64,000 bases of DNA from Cupriavidus malaysiensis (GTDB lineage: Bacteria; Pseudomonadota; Gammaproteobacteria; Burkholderiales; Burkholderiaceae). Positions 16,907 to 25,646 of this stretch are shown here, one piece after another (position 1 is the stretch's first letter; every line of letters begins with the position of its first letter). Both the position numbers and the translations under genes were made by a program. The stretch spans positions 1,240,001-1,304,000 of the forward strand of contig NZ_CP017754.1 in NCBI RefSeq assembly GCF_001854325.1, written 5' to 3'. Below the pieces are notes generated by a model. It did no database searches. It saw only the letters and a program-made list of their open reading frames with translations, and was not told the DNA's origin.

Positions 16907-18811
16907 ATGTCCACCCGAATGGTCGAAGGCGACCCGCGCGCCATGGAGAGTCCCGCCAACGCGCCGGCGAGCGGGGCGCCGGCACGCGCGCTGCAGCTGG
17001 CGGACAAAGTGCTCGGCGTGCTGTCGGAGGTGCCGGCCGCCTTGCTGGTGGTGGCCGAGGTCGCCGTGCTGTTCTGCGGCGTGCTGAGCCGCTACGTGCT
17101 GCACACGCCGCTGGTGTGGGTCGATGAAGTGGCGTCGCTGCTGTTCATCTGGCTCATCATGCTCGGCTCGGCGATCGCATTCCGGCGCGGCAGCCACATG
17201 CGCATGACGGCGCTGGTCGACAAGGCAGGCCCGCAGTGGCGCGGCGTGTTCGAGCTGGTGGCGACGGTGGCCGCGCTGGCGTGGCTGGCGCTGGTGGCCT
17301 ATCCGGCCTACGCCTTCGCCAGCGAGGAGGCGCTCGTCACCTTGCCCGCGCTGGACATCTCCAATGCCTGGCGCGCCGCCGCGCTGCCGGCCGGCATCGT
17401 GCTGATCCTGCTGATGGGCGTGGTGCGGCTGCTGTCCACCGCCAGCCGGCGCGCGGTGGTGGTGGCGCTGCTGGCCTGCGGCGCGGTGGCCGGTGGCCTG
17501 GTCGCGCTGCAGCCGGTGCTGCAAGACCTGGGCAATGCCAACCTGCTGCTGTTCTTCGTCGGCTTCGTCGGCCTGCTGATCCTGGGCGGGGTGCCCATCG
17601 CCTTCTCCTTCGGCCTGGCCACGGTGGGCTATCTCTCGCTGACCACCTCGACGCCGACCATCGTCGTGATCGGGCGCATGGATGAAGGCATGTCGCACCT
17701 GATCCTGCTGGCGGTGCCGCTGTTCGTCTTTCTCGGCATGCTGATCGAGATGACGTCGATGGCGCGCGCCATGGTGCAGTTCCTGTCCAACCTGCTCGGC
17801 CAACTCCGCGGCGGCCTGTCGTACGTGCTGATCGGCGCCATGTACCTGGTGTCCGGCATCTCGGGCGCCAAGGCGGCGGACATGGCGGCGGTCGCGCCGG
17901 CGCTGTTCCCGGAGATGAAGCAGCGCGGCGCCGACGAAGGCGACATGCTGGCGCTGCTGGCCGCCACCGGCGCGCAGACCGAGACCGTGCCGCCGAGCCT
18001 GGTGCTGATCACCATCGGCTCGGTCACCGGCATCTCGATCGCCGACCTGTTCACCGCCGGCCTGCTGCCGGGCGTGGTGCTGGCCCTGATGCTCGGGCTG
18101 CTGGTGTGGTGGCGCGCGCGCAAGACCTGCGCGCCCTGCACCCCGCGCGCCAGCCGCGCGGCGGTGGGCAAGAGCCTGCTGGTGGCGCTGCCGGCGCTGG
18201 CCTTGCCCTTCGTCATCCGCGCGGCGGTGGTGGAGGGCGTGGCGACGGCGACGGAGGTGTCCACCATCGGCATCGTGTACGCCATGCTCGCCGGCCTGCT
18301 GGTGTACCGCCGCTTCGACCTGCGCCGGATCTGGCCCGCGCTGGTGGACACGGCGGCGCTGTCGGGCGCCATCCTGCTGATCATCGGCGCCGCCACCGGC
18401 ATGGCCTGGTCGCTGACGCAATCGGGTTTCTCCAGCGACCTGGCCGCGGCCATGGCGCGCCTGCCGGGCGGCGCGGCGGCCTTCATGGCGGTGTCGATCG
18501 TGGCCTTCGTGCTGCTCGGCAGCGTGCTGGAGGGCATTCCCGCCATCGTCCTGTTCGGGCCGCTGCTGTTCCCCATCGCGCGGCAGCTCGGCATCCACGA
18601 TGTGCACTACGCCATCGTCGTCGTGCTGGCCATGGGCATCGGCCTGTTCGCGCCGCCGTTCGGGGTCGGCTACTACGCCGCCTGCGCCATCAGCCGCACC
18701 CCGCCGAGCCGGGGCGTGCGGCACATCTGGCGCTACATGGCATCGCTGGCGGCCGGCACGGTGCTGGTGGCTGCCGTGCCGTGGATTTCCACCGGCTTCC
18801 TTCCGCACTGA
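16907..18811 (+). CDS. TRAP transporter fused permease DctQM
   Basis: The 634-residue inner-membrane protein fuses the small subunit DctQ (about 30-180, four helices, VWVDEVASLLFIWLIMLGSA) to the large subunit DctM (about 190-630). The DctM part has typical VPIAFSFGLATVGYL, AKAADMAAVAPALFPEM and PPFGVGYYAAC segments. With the DctP protein it forms a Na+-driven uptake system. A ribosome site (GGGGAGG) lies just before the start. The stop codon lies inside a small 8-bp array and is followed by a strong hairpin terminator. Confidence 0.95.
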   Translation: MSTRMVEGDPRAMESPANAPASGAPARALQLADKVLGVLSEVPAALLVVAEVAVLFCGVLSRYVLHTPLVWVDEVASLLFIWLIMLGSAIAFRRGSHMRMTALVDKAGPQWRGVFELVATVAALAWLALVAYPAYAFASEEALVTLPALDISNAWRAAALPAGIVLILLMGVVRLLSTASRRAVVVALLACGAVAGGLVALQPVLQDLGNANLLLFFVGFVGLLILGGVPIAFSFGLATVGYLSLTTSTPTIVVIGRMDEGMSHLILLAVPLFVFLGMLIEMTSMARAMVQFLSNLLGQLRGGLSYVLIGAMYLVSGISGAKAADMAAVAPALFPEMKQRGADEGDMLALLAATGAQTETVPPSLVLITIGSVTGISIADLFTAGLLPGVVLALMLGLLVWWRARKTCAPCTPRASRAAVGKSLLVALPALALPFVIRAAVVEGVATATEVSTIGIVYAMLAGLLVYRRFDLRRIWPALVDTAALSGAILLIIGAATGMAWSLTQSGFSSDLAAAMARLPGGAAAFMAVSIVAFVLLGSVLEGIPAIVLFGPLLFPIARQLGIHDVHYAIVVVLAMGIGLFAPPFGVGYYAACAISRTPPSRGVRHIWRYMASLAAGTVLVAAVPWISTGFLPH

Positions 18812-18828
18812 AGCACTGAAGCACTGAA
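18805..18828. repeat. 8-bp tandem array at the dctQM stop codon
   Basis: Three copies of GCACTGAA begin four bases before the TGA stop (18809-18811), which lies in the first unit. Confidence 0.9.
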
Positions 18829-18853
18829 GCACCGGGGCGCCGCGCCCCGGTGC
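18829..18853 (+). terminator. Hairpin terminator after dctQM
   Basis: GCACCGGGGCG and CGCCCCGGTGC form a perfect 11-bp stem with a CCG loop, 17 bp after the stop codon. No T-run follows, so termination may be partial or Rho-assisted. Confidence 0.65.
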
Positions 18854-18926
18854 ATGGATGTGGCGATCCCTTCAGCGACGCATCCATGCATCCACTGACT
18901 GATCTCCCGACGCATCGAGCACAACC

Positions 18927-19220
18927 ATGAAATTCGCAGCCTTCGTCGAGTACGCCAACGAGCCCGAGCGGCTTGCCCAGCTCCGCCCGCTTCATCGGGC
19001 CTACCTGCAGGACCTGCTGCAACAAGGGCGGCTGGTGGTCGCCGGTCCGTTCGCCGACGGCAGCGGCGCGCTGTTCGTCTACGAAGTCGCCAACGAGAGC
19101 GAGGCGGCAAAGCTTGCCGCCAACGATCCCTTCGCCAAGGCCGCGCTGTTCCGCGCCGTCGTCATGAAGCCGTGGAAGCTCGTCTTCGCGAGTCCCGACA
19201 ACCTCAACCCGCCGCTGTGA
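18927..19220 (+). CDS. YciI-family protein
   Basis: The 97-residue protein has the YciI fold signature: N-terminal [10 protein letters not shown], the [27 protein letters not shown] segment start with His at about position 26, and the [10 protein letters not shown] box. YciI-like proteins resemble muconolactone isomerase and have a proposed His/Asp active site, but few have a proven reaction. It lies 10 bp before a 2-keto-4-pentenoate hydratase-like gene and probably takes part in the same catabolic route. Confidence 0.9.
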   Translation: MKFAAFVEYANEPERLAQLRPLHRAYLQDLLQQGRLVVAGPFADGSGALFVYEVANESEAAKLAANDPFAKAALFRAVVMKPWKLVFASPDNLNPPL

Positions 19221-19230
19221 GGTGCCGCCG

Positions 19231-20088
19231 ATGACCGAGACGATGACCCAGGCGATGACCCAAGCGACGACCAAGACGACCCACGCGGGCATGGACACTG
19301 CCGTGCTGCAACGGCTGGCCGCATCGCTGCGCCAGGCCGCCCTGGACGGCCAGCCGGTGCCGCCGCTGCGGGATGACCTCGCGGCCATGGGCGAGGCGGG
19401 CGCCTATGCCGTGCAAGACATCAACACGCAGCACGCGCTGGCCGCCGGGCGCCGCCTGTCCGGCCGCAAGATCGGCCTGACCTCCAAGGCCGTGCAGCAG
19501 CAGCTCGGCGTCGACGCGCCGGATTTCGGCATGCTGTTCGCCGACATGGAACTCGCCCCGGATGAGCCGGTGGTCCTCGGGCGCGTGCTGCAGCCGAAGG
19601 TCGAGGCCGAAGTGGCCGTCGTGCTGGAGCGCGACCTGGGCGACACCGGCGACGGGCCGGTCACGCTGGCGCGCTTGATCTCGGCCATCGCCTATGTGCT
19701 GCCCGCCGTCGAGATCGTCGGCAGCCGCATCCGCCACTGGGACATCCGCCTGCTGGACACGGTGGCCGACAACGCCTCGTCCGGCCTCTATGCCCTCGGC
19801 ACCCGGCCGCGCAAGCTGTCGGAGGTGGACCTGCGCACCTGCGGCATGCTGATGGAGCGCCGGGGCGAGGTGGTGTCGCTCGGCGTGGGCGCGGCCTGCC
19901 TGGGCCATCCGCTCCATGCCGCGCTGTGGCTGGCCCGCAAGATGGCCGACGTCGGCAGGCCGCTGCTGGCCGGCGACGTCATCATGAGCGGCGCCCTCGG
20001 GCCCATGGTCACGGTATCGCCGGGCGATGTCATTGACACCACCATCGCCGGACTGGGCACGGTGCGTACTGCTTTCTCGGCGGCTTGA
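19231..20088 (+). CDS. 2-keto-4-pentenoate hydratase-like (fumarylacetoacetase superfamily)
   Basis: The 285-residue protein matches the MhpD/DmpE branch of the fumarylacetoacetate hydrolase fold. It shows [16 protein letters not shown], metal ligands in [15 protein letters not shown] (Glu-x-Glu), [10 protein letters not shown] and the C-terminal [11 protein letters not shown] box. Such enzymes hydrate 2-oxopent-4-enoate or decarboxylate 4-oxalocrotonate in meta-cleavage of aromatics. ATG 19231 was chosen over an in-frame GTG at 19222. The N-terminal Thr/Gln-rich stretch looks non-conserved. Its location behind the TRAP genes suggests the imported substrate enters such a pathway. A 13-bp array starts at its stop codon. 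Confidence 0.9.
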   Translation: MTETMTQAMTQATTKTTHAGMDTAVLQRLAASLRQAALDGQPVPPLRDDLAAMGEAGAYAVQDINTQHALAAGRRLSGRKIGLTSKAVQQQLGVDAPDFGMLFADMELAPDEPVVLGRVLQPKVEAEVAVVLERDLGDTGDGPVTLARLISAIAYVLPAVEIVGSRIRHWDIRLLDTVADNASSGLYALGTRPRKLSEVDLRTCGMLMERRGEVVSLGVGAACLGHPLHAALWLARKMADVGRPLLAGDVIMSGALGPMVTVSPGDVIDTTIAGLGTVRTAFSAA

Positions 20089-20174
20089 TTGCGCAGCTTG
20101 ATGGCGTGACTTGATGGCGTGACTTGATGGCGTGACTTGATAGCGTGCCTGGACGGCGTGCCTGGATGGCGTGG
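20084..20174. repeat. 13-bp tandem array starting at a stop codon
   Basis: Seven units of CTTGATGGCGTGA and close variants start two bases before the hydratase TGA stop. The stop lies in unit 1, and TGA recurs in units 2-5, mostly in other frames. Confidence 0.94.
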
Positions 20175-20208
20175 GGCACGGCCTGCGCATTCGCGCGGGC
20201 CGGCAGCC

Positions 20209-21195
20209 CTATGTTTCCTTGCCGGGGCGCTTGCCCTTGGCCGGCGCGCTGGCCGTCGTGGCCTGTGATGTGGCCTGCGGTGCGGCTTGCGGCGTGCCTT
20301 GGGCCGTGGCGGCCCGCGTCAGCTTGCGGATCAGGTCGATCACGGTGCGGCTGGCATGGGTCAGCGGCCGCTGCGTGCTGATGGCCAGCACCAGCGTGCG
20401 CGTCAGCACCGGCTCCACGATGCGGCTGACGCCGATGCGCCCGAGCCGCATGTCGACGTCCACCGCCTGCCGCGTCAGGATGGTATAGGCCGCGTGATTG
20501 GCCACGATCTCGCGCATGGCCGTCAGCGAATCCACCTCGATCTGCGTGTTCAGCGGCACGCCCGCTTTCTTCGCCTCGTCCAGCAGCATCATGTGGAAGC
20601 CGTCCGGCGCGCCCGGCAGCACCAGCGGCAAGGCGGCGGCCTCGGCAAAGCGGCAGCTCGGCCCGGCCACGCGCGGGTCGCCCGCCGGGGCGATCAGGTA
20701 GAGCTCATCCGTGGCAAGCGGTTCGTCCGTCTTGTGCAGGCGGTCGCCATAGCGCGAGAACACGCCCACGTCGGCGCGCCCGCTCGCCAGCGCCTCTTCG
20801 ATATTGCCGGCGAAGCCCTCCATCAGGCGCAGGTCGATCTTCGGGAAATCCGCCCGCACCCGCTGGAACAGCGGCCCGACGATCTGCTGGGTGATGGACG
20901 CCTGCAGCGCCAGCCGCACCGGCCCGCTGGGCACGTCGGCCCGATCCCTGACCTCGTTCTTCAGCTGCTCGAACTCGCCCAGCAGCGACTTCACCCGCGG
21001 CATGATCGACTGCCCGAACTCCGTCAGCACCACGCCCCGCCCGGTGCGGTAGAACAGCTTTGCGCCGAACTCGCTCTCCATCGAGGCAATGTGCTTGCTC
21101 AAGGCCGACTGGGCCATGCCCCGCGCGGCGCAGACCTTGCTGAGGCTGCCCGCCTCGACGATGTCGGATAACAGTTGCAGGTGCTTGATGTCCAT
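20209..21195 (-). CDS. LysR-family transcriptional regulator
   Basis: The 328-residue protein starts MDIKHLQLLSDIVEAGSLSK with the LysR winged helix at residues 1-60 and an effector domain behind it. Its C-terminus is a low-complexity Ala/Thr/Gln tail ending in Lys/Arg (PAKGKRPGKET), longer than usual for the family. It converges on the TRAP/hydratase block and could regulate it from downstream. It resembles nitrogen-assimilation-control type LysR proteins in the N-terminal region. The effector is unknown. Confidence 0.9.
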   Translation of the reverse strand: MDIKHLQLLSDIVEAGSLSKVCAARGMAQSALSKHIASMESEFGAKLFYRTGRGVVLTEFGQSIMPRVKSLLGEFEQLKNEVRDRADVPSGPVRLALQASITQQIVGPLFQRVRADFPKIDLRLMEGFAGNIEEALASGRADVGVFSRYGDRLHKTDEPLATDELYLIAPAGDPRVAGPSCRFAEAAALPLVLPGAPDGFHMMLLDEAKKAGVPLNTQIEVDSLTAMREIVANHAAYTILTRQAVDVDMRLGRIGVSRIVEPVLTRTLVLAISTQRPLTHASRTVIDLIRKLTRAATAQGTPQAAPQATSQATTASAPAKGKRPGKET

Positions 21196-21420
21196 CGCCT
21201 GTCCGCGCCAGGAGAAACAGAAGCGTGCGCTGCCGCACCGGCTGGCAGGGCATGGCCCGCGCCTGCGTGCGCGGCCGCACGGTGGCCAGATTGTAGCGAG
21301 ATTCCCTGGCGGGGAAGGGGTGTGCGGCACTTGCCGGCGCGCACACCAGACTCATGCACGGGAGAGGTCCCATGCCCCGGGCTCTTCCCCTCGCGCAAGC
21401 CGTTGGATGGAGAAGGCGCG

Positions 21421-21480
21421 CCGAAGCGTATCCCGAAGCGTATCCCGAAGCGTATCCCGATGCGTGTGCCGAAGCGAATG
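21421..21480. repeat. 12-bp intergenic tandem array
   Basis: Three perfect CCGAAGCGTATC units are followed by two degenerate ones, between the divergent LysR and DUF4382 genes. Confidence 0.93.
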
Positions 21481-21629
21481 GCGCCAGCAGGCACCCTGAG
21501 CCGCCCACACCGCAACCTGCCGCTCTGCTGCCGCTCTTCCGGGTCCGGCTGGCTTTCTTACAAAGCATTACATCTGCCGGCAAGCGGAAACCTATGCTCA
21601 AACTACGAGATCGGTTGGAGAAGAAGGCC

Positions 21630-22826
21630 ATGTCAGCAAACCATATCAACCTGCCCGGCTTGACCTTGATCGCATTGTCCGGCGCCGTGCTGCTTGCCGC
21701 CTGTGGAGGCGGAGGAGACGGCGGCTCCGGCGGCGGCACGGGAACCCTCAGCGTCGCCATGACCGACGCGCCCAGTTGCGGTTTCGATCACGTGTTCGTC
21801 ACGGTCGACCGGGTGCGGGTGCATGCGGATCCGAATGCCGACGTGAAGGGCAGTGGCTGGACGGACATCACGCTGAATCCGGCGCGCCGCATCGATCTGT
21901 TGAGCCTGACCAATGGCGTACTCACCACACTCGGCCAAGCTGCGTTGCCTGCCGGCGACTTCCAGCAGATCCGGCTCGTACTGGTTCCGAACGCCGGCGG
22001 GGCGCCGGCAAATTCCGTGGTGCCGACGAATGGCAGCGAACAGGCGCTCGACACGCCAAGCGCCGTGCAGTCCGGCATCAAGATCATTCGTCCGTTCACC
22101 GTCGCGCCCAACACGCTGACCGATCTTATCCTCGACTTCGACGCGTGCAAGTCCATCGTGGCACGGGGCAACGGCTCGTTCACCCTCAAGCCGGTCGTGA
22201 CGGCCCTGCCGACCAGTGTCAGCGGCGCCGTGACAGGCGTGGTGAGCGGCGGTCCGGGCGCCAACGTCTACGCGGAACGCCATGGCGTCGTCGTCAAGGC
22301 GACGGTGGCAGACGGCAGTGGCAGCTTCACGCTGTCGCCGATCGAGCAAAGCAGCACGGCAGGCAATGTCGACGTCGTCATCGTGCCCATCGCATCGAAT
22401 GGCCTGAGCACGGGCATCATCAAGGGGGTTCCCGTCGTGGCGGGCGGCAGCACGGCGGTCGCTACCGCGGCCACGCCGATCGCGCTGCCGCAATCGTTGT
22501 TCCGCACGGTTTCCGGGACGGTCACGCCAGCCAGCGCGCAGGCAACCATTCGCGCGCTGCAGCAGACTGGCGGCGCGACGTTCGAAATCGCTGCGACTGC
22601 CGCGGCGTCCGATACCGGCGCATACAGCCTGTTCCCAACCCAGCCGGCGCTGCCCGCGAGCGCGCCCATGGTGGGCAGCTTCCAGGCGATGCTACCCATC
22701 CCGCTCCAAGCGGACGGCACCGCCGCCGGCAAATACAGCATCCAGGCCACCAGCGCCACCGGCGCGGTCAGCACGCAACAGGTGAATGTCAGCAGCACTA
22801 GCGTCGTGCAGAACTTTGCTTTCTAG
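21630..22826 (+). CDS. DUF4382 lipoprotein
   Basis: The 398-residue protein has a lipoprotein signal with lipobox LLAAC and a following Gly/Ser-rich linker. A DUF4382 domain follows (GTLSVAMTDAPSCGFDHVFVTVDRVRVH), then a region of short beta-rich repeats (SGAVTGVV, SGTVTPASAQATIRAL) typical of carboxypeptidase-regulatory-like domains. It should be anchored on the outer membrane or periplasmic face. The start at 21630 has a GGAGAAGAAGG ribosome site. The function of DUF4382 is unknown; a role in envelope adhesion is possible but not shown. Confidence 0.88.
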   Translation: MSANHINLPGLTLIALSGAVLLAACGGGGDGGSGGGTGTLSVAMTDAPSCGFDHVFVTVDRVRVHADPNADVKGSGWTDITLNPARRIDLLSLTNGVLTTLGQAALPAGDFQQIRLVLVPNAGGAPANSVVPTNGSEQALDTPSAVQSGIKIIRPFTVAPNTLTDLILDFDACKSIVARGNGSFTLKPVVTALPTSVSGAVTGVVSGGPGANVYAERHGVVVKATVADGSGSFTLSPIEQSSTAGNVDVVIVPIASNGLSTGIIKGVPVVAGGSTAVATAATPIALPQSLFRTVSGTVTPASAQATIRALQQTGGATFEIAATAAASDTGAYSLFPTQPALPASAPMVGSFQAMLPIPLQADGTAAGKYSIQATSATGAVSTQQVNVSSTSVVQNFAF

Positions 22827-22958
22827 GCAGCGGCGCAGAACGGGCTTCCGTCCACACGGCCAGGCCAGCGAAGGCCATGGCCGCGGGGGGGCGATGACCT
22901 CCATCGCTCTGCCCGTCGTGCAGCGCATCGAGAATTGTCAGACGTCAGGAGACTTGCC

Positions 22959-23381
22959 ATGAGCAAACATCGCACTGCAGTCTTGGCCGCCACTGTCCTG
23001 GTGGCTTGCCTGTCAATTGCCGCGTACGGCCGGGACAAAGGTGGCGGCGGGGGTGGGGCAATGGGAGGCGGCATGGGAGGCGGCATGGGGGCACCGGGCA
23101 GGATGGGCAGTGAGTCCGGTGGTCAATCCGGCAGCCACATGAGCAGTTCCGGCCAGCTCAACACCAATGGGCCGGAATCCACCGACCGCGACAAGGGCAG
23201 GGCGCGCGCGGAAGACCGCAGGGACATGGACCGTGGCGACATGGACCGCGACAAGGCAGACCGCGACAAGGCAGATCGCGACAAGGCAGATCGCGACAAG
23301 GCAGATCGCGACACGGACCGCGACACGGATCGCGACCATCACTCGAAAAAGCCGCTGGCGCCTCGGCAAGACAAGCGCTAA
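22959..23381 (+). CDS. Secreted low-complexity protein with DRDKA repeats
   Basis: The 140-residue protein has a signal peptide (AVLAATVLVACLSIAAYG), then a Gly/Met-rich segment (GGGMGGGMG) and a highly charged tail of D-R-D-K-A pentads coded by a 15-bp tandem repeat (about 23240-23310). The tail is predicted to be disordered. There is no enzymatic motif. It lies 132 bp after the DUF4382 lipoprotein gene on the same strand. The Asp/Arg/Lys repeats may bind ions or polyanions; no function can be assigned. Confidence 0.72.
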   Translation: MSKHRTAVLAATVLVACLSIAAYGRDKGGGGGGAMGGGMGGGMGAPGRMGSESGGQSGSHMSSSGQLNTNGPESTDRDKGRARAEDRRDMDRGDMDRDKADRDKADRDKADRDKADRDTDRDTDRDHHSKKPLAPRQDKR

Positions 23382-23498
23382 TCCATTGCGTCAGGCAAGG
23401 CGCTCCCGAGCGGCGGCACATCCAGGTCGCAGGCTTTGCCACGACACGCACGGCCTGGAGGCGCAGTCGATCGGGGGGCTTTCGAATGACGCAGCGGA

Positions 23499-23891
23499 CT
23501 AGGCTCGCTCCATCTCGTGCTCCGCCGCCAGGGCGAGGAAGGCCGAGCGCGACAGGCGCCGCTGCCTGGCGGCCGCGTCGATCTGCTGAAGAAGCCGTTC
23601 CGGCAGGCTGATATTCAGCCGCACCGCCTTGGATCTCAGCTTGGACAGATCGATGTCGAACAGCATCCAGACGCCGCCTTCGAACTCGGGCGATGCGGTC
23701 AGGGATTCCAACGGCGTTGGTCGGGGAATGGGTGTCTCGCTGCCGGCGAAATGGGCTTCGGCGGCCTCCTGCACGGCGGCGGGCAGATCTTCCCAGTCGT
23801 CTGCCGCGGCAAAGCAGCCCGGGAAGTCGGGGAATGAGACGCCGTGCGCGTGCCTGGCGTCTCCCACGTGGACATACAGGGGATAGAGCAT
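23499..23891 (-). CDS. hicB: HicB-family antitoxin
   Basis: The 130-residue protein has the HicB partial RNase H-like fold at the N-terminus (HGVSFPDFPGCFAAADDWEDL, VQEAAEAHF). A C-terminal ribbon-helix-helix DNA-binding domain follows (KAVRLNISLPERLLQQIDAAA). It neutralises HicA and represses the locus. A GGAAGAAGG ribosome site precedes the start. The gene is intact although its partner hicA appears frameshifted. Confidence 0.92.
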   Translation of the reverse strand: MLYPLYVHVGDARHAHGVSFPDFPGCFAAADDWEDLPAAVQEAAEAHFAGSETPIPRPTPLESLTASPEFEGGVWMLFDIDLSKLRSKAVRLNISLPERLLQQIDAAARQRRLSRSAFLALAAEHEMERA

Positions 23892-23900
23892 CCTTCTTCC

Positions 23901-24084
23901 TTACCTCAAGCCAGCCTTGTTTCTGGATACTGCGCACCGTGCCTATCGGGAGATCCTTGTCCGGATGCGGGACCGTTACCTTTCCCGGCTTCGTCGGGTG
24001 CCTGAACTGATAGTGGGAACCCACGGTGTAGACGAGTTGCCAGCCATCCGCCTTGAGTTGCCGGATCAGGTCTGCGCTATGCAT
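23901..24084 (-). pseudogene. hicA: HicA toxin gene with a 3'-end frameshift
   Basis: Residues 1-56 are a near-perfect HicA mRNA interferase: an LIRQLKADGW start, catalytic His24 in GSHYQF, HPTKPG, and VPHPDKDLPIGT ending SIQKQ. Family members then end AGL plus one or two residues and stop just before hicB. Here one extra C (plus strand, in the CC at 23915-23916) shifts the frame. Without it the gene would read AGLR-stop with TAA at 23901-23903, next to the hicB ribosome site. As given, translation continues for about 250 residues through hicB in another frame. The core is intact, so the toxin may be inactive, extended, or a sequencing error. Confidence 0.85.
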
Positions 24085-24103
24085 CGATGTCGTGTTTTAT
24101 ATC

Positions 24104-24121
24104 TTACACAAGAATGTGTAA
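24104..24121. promoter_or_regulatory. HicB operator candidate
   Basis: TTACACA-AGAA-TGTGTAA is a perfect 7-bp inverted repeat 19 bp upstream of hicA, in an AT-rich patch that also holds a TATAAAA-like minus-strand -10 region. Confidence 0.75.
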
Positions 24122-24590
24122 TCTGGCTGGGTTGACCGCGAGGTGCGTTGAGTAGGCAACGGCCTTCACTACGCCACCGGTTCGCTCTCCTCTCCCACTC
24201 GTGGGAGAGGGGCCGGGGGAGAGGGCGGGCGCCAGCAAGAAGCGAGCGCCGTCGTACACACGAATGCCGGCGCGAAGCCGATGCACCGCATCGAACCATC
24301 AACCGCAGCACACAGGCGAGACCTTTCGAAAGGATGCCCCTGGCAAGCCGAGCGAAACGTTGCACGCTGTCAATTCCGCGCGCGAGCACGTGCCTGCCCA
24401 ACACAAGCGACCTGCGTCATCTGCGTCATGGTCGTCATCTTTCCATGCTCAGATAGCAACCGAACGCGCCGCTATACTCCCGTGGGGGTGGAATGTGGCG
24501 GAACGCACCCTCGTACGCATTGCGGCCGGCTATGCTGTCGGGACAGGGCCGGCGTACATGTGAATACAACGCTAACCAGAGAGAACAAGA
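24122..24590. other. Intergenic region between hicA and the chitinase gene
   Basis: No gene was recognised. It holds one dispersed palindromic repeat (24183-24228) and presumably the chitinase promoter, which could not be pinpointed. Confidence 0.6.
24183..24228. repeat. Dispersed palindromic repeat, intact copy
   Basis: A CCTCTCCCAC-TCGT-GGGAGAGG hairpin is followed by GGCCGGGGGAGAGGG. It has the same flanks as the copy at 14.2 kb. Confidence 0.9.
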
Positions 24591-25646
24591 ATGAAAATCG
24601 GGGTCTTATCTCGCGCAGTCACGGCAACGCTTGCGGCGGCATGTCTCGCCACTGCCGCCGGCGCGGCGCAGGCACAAGGCATCTACGCGCCCTTTGTCTA
24701 TCTCCCCATGACCCCGGTGCCGCTGATCGACCAGATCGGCGTGCACCAAGGAATCCAGCAGTTCAATCTTGCCTTCGTGGTGGCCGGCAGCGGATGCCAG
24801 CCTTCCTGGGGCGGCGTGCAGCCGATCGGCGCGAACGCCAGCGGCTCGCTGCTGAGCACCATCGCCACGTCGATCGCCAACTTCCGCGCCAAAGGCGGCG
24901 AGGTGGCCGTGTCGTTCGGTGGCGCGGCCGGTACGCCGCTGATGCAGGCATGCAGTTCCGTGTCGACCTTGAAGAGCGCCTACCAGACCGTCATCAACAC
25001 CTACAACCTCACGCACGTCGACTTCGACCTCGAAGGCACGCCGCTGCAGGACACGGCGGCGGTGTCGCGCCACTTCAGGGCGCTCGCGCAACTGCAATCC
25101 AGCCTGGCAAGCAAGGGCAAGACGCTGCATGTCACACTCACGCTGCCGGCCATGCCGTACGGTCTCACGTCGGATGCCGTCAACGCCGTCAACGTGGCCA
25201 TCCAGAACAAGGTGACGTTCGACGCCGTGAACCTGATGACGATGGACTACGGCACCGCCGATACCGACATGGGCGCGGCGGCCGTCAGCGCGGCGCAGGG
25301 GCTGTACTCGCAGCTCGACACGGCGTACAAGGCCGTCGGCCAGGTCAAGACCAATGCGCAGCTGTGGCAGATGGTCGGCGTCACGCCGATGATCGGCGTG
25401 AACGACACGCCGGGCGAGATCTTCACGGTGGCCAATGCGCAGAGCGTGCTGAATGTCGCCAGCACCAATGGCTACGGCCTGCTCAGCAACTGGTCGATCA
25501 GCCGCGATCAATCGTGCCCGAACGGCGGCACCCAGGTTTCGCTGAGCTGCTCAGGCATTACGCAGAATCCGTATGACTTTGCTACCGTGTTCAAGCCGTT
25601 CAACGGCCATTGGGGCACGGGCGTGACGCAGGACCCGAATTACTGA
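24591..25646 (+). CDS. Secreted glycoside hydrolase family 18 (chitinase-like)
   Basis: The 351-residue protein has a Sec signal (ATLAAACLATAAGAAQAQG) followed by a GH18 barrel. The SxGG strand-3 motif reads SFGG (109-112). The strand-4 motif reads THVDFDLEG, giving Asp144, Asp146 and the catalytic acid Glu148; the first Asp of the DxxDxDxE consensus is Thr141. The MTMDYG strand and LLSNWSISRDQ near the end also fit bacterial chitinases. It should hydrolyse chitin or related N-acetylglucosamine polymers outside the cell. There is no chitin-binding module. The ribosome site is weak (GAGAGAACAAG). Confidence 0.9.
   Translation: MKIGVLSRAVTATLAAACLATAAGAAQAQGIYAPFVYLPMTPVPLIDQIGVHQGIQQFNLAFVVAGSGCQPSWGGVQPIGANASGSLLSTIATSIANFRAKGGEVAVSFGGAAGTPLMQACSSVSTLKSAYQTVINTYNLTHVDFDLEGTPLQDTAAVSRHFRALAQLQSSLASKGKTLHVTLTLPAMPYGLTSDAVNAVNVAIQNKVTFDAVNLMTMDYGTADTDMGAAAVSAAQGLYSQLDTAYKAVGQVKTNAQLWQMVGVTPMIGVNDTPGEIFTVANAQSVLNVASTNGYGLLSNWSISRDQSCPNGGTQVSLSCSGITQNPYDFATVFKPFNGHWGTGVTQDPNY

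Noticed and set aside
16358..18832. 824-codon frame antisense to the PPC and TRAP permease genes
   Set aside because: The product is a His/Gln/Arg-rich shadow without protein-like hydrophobic pattern; the plus-strand genes are clear.
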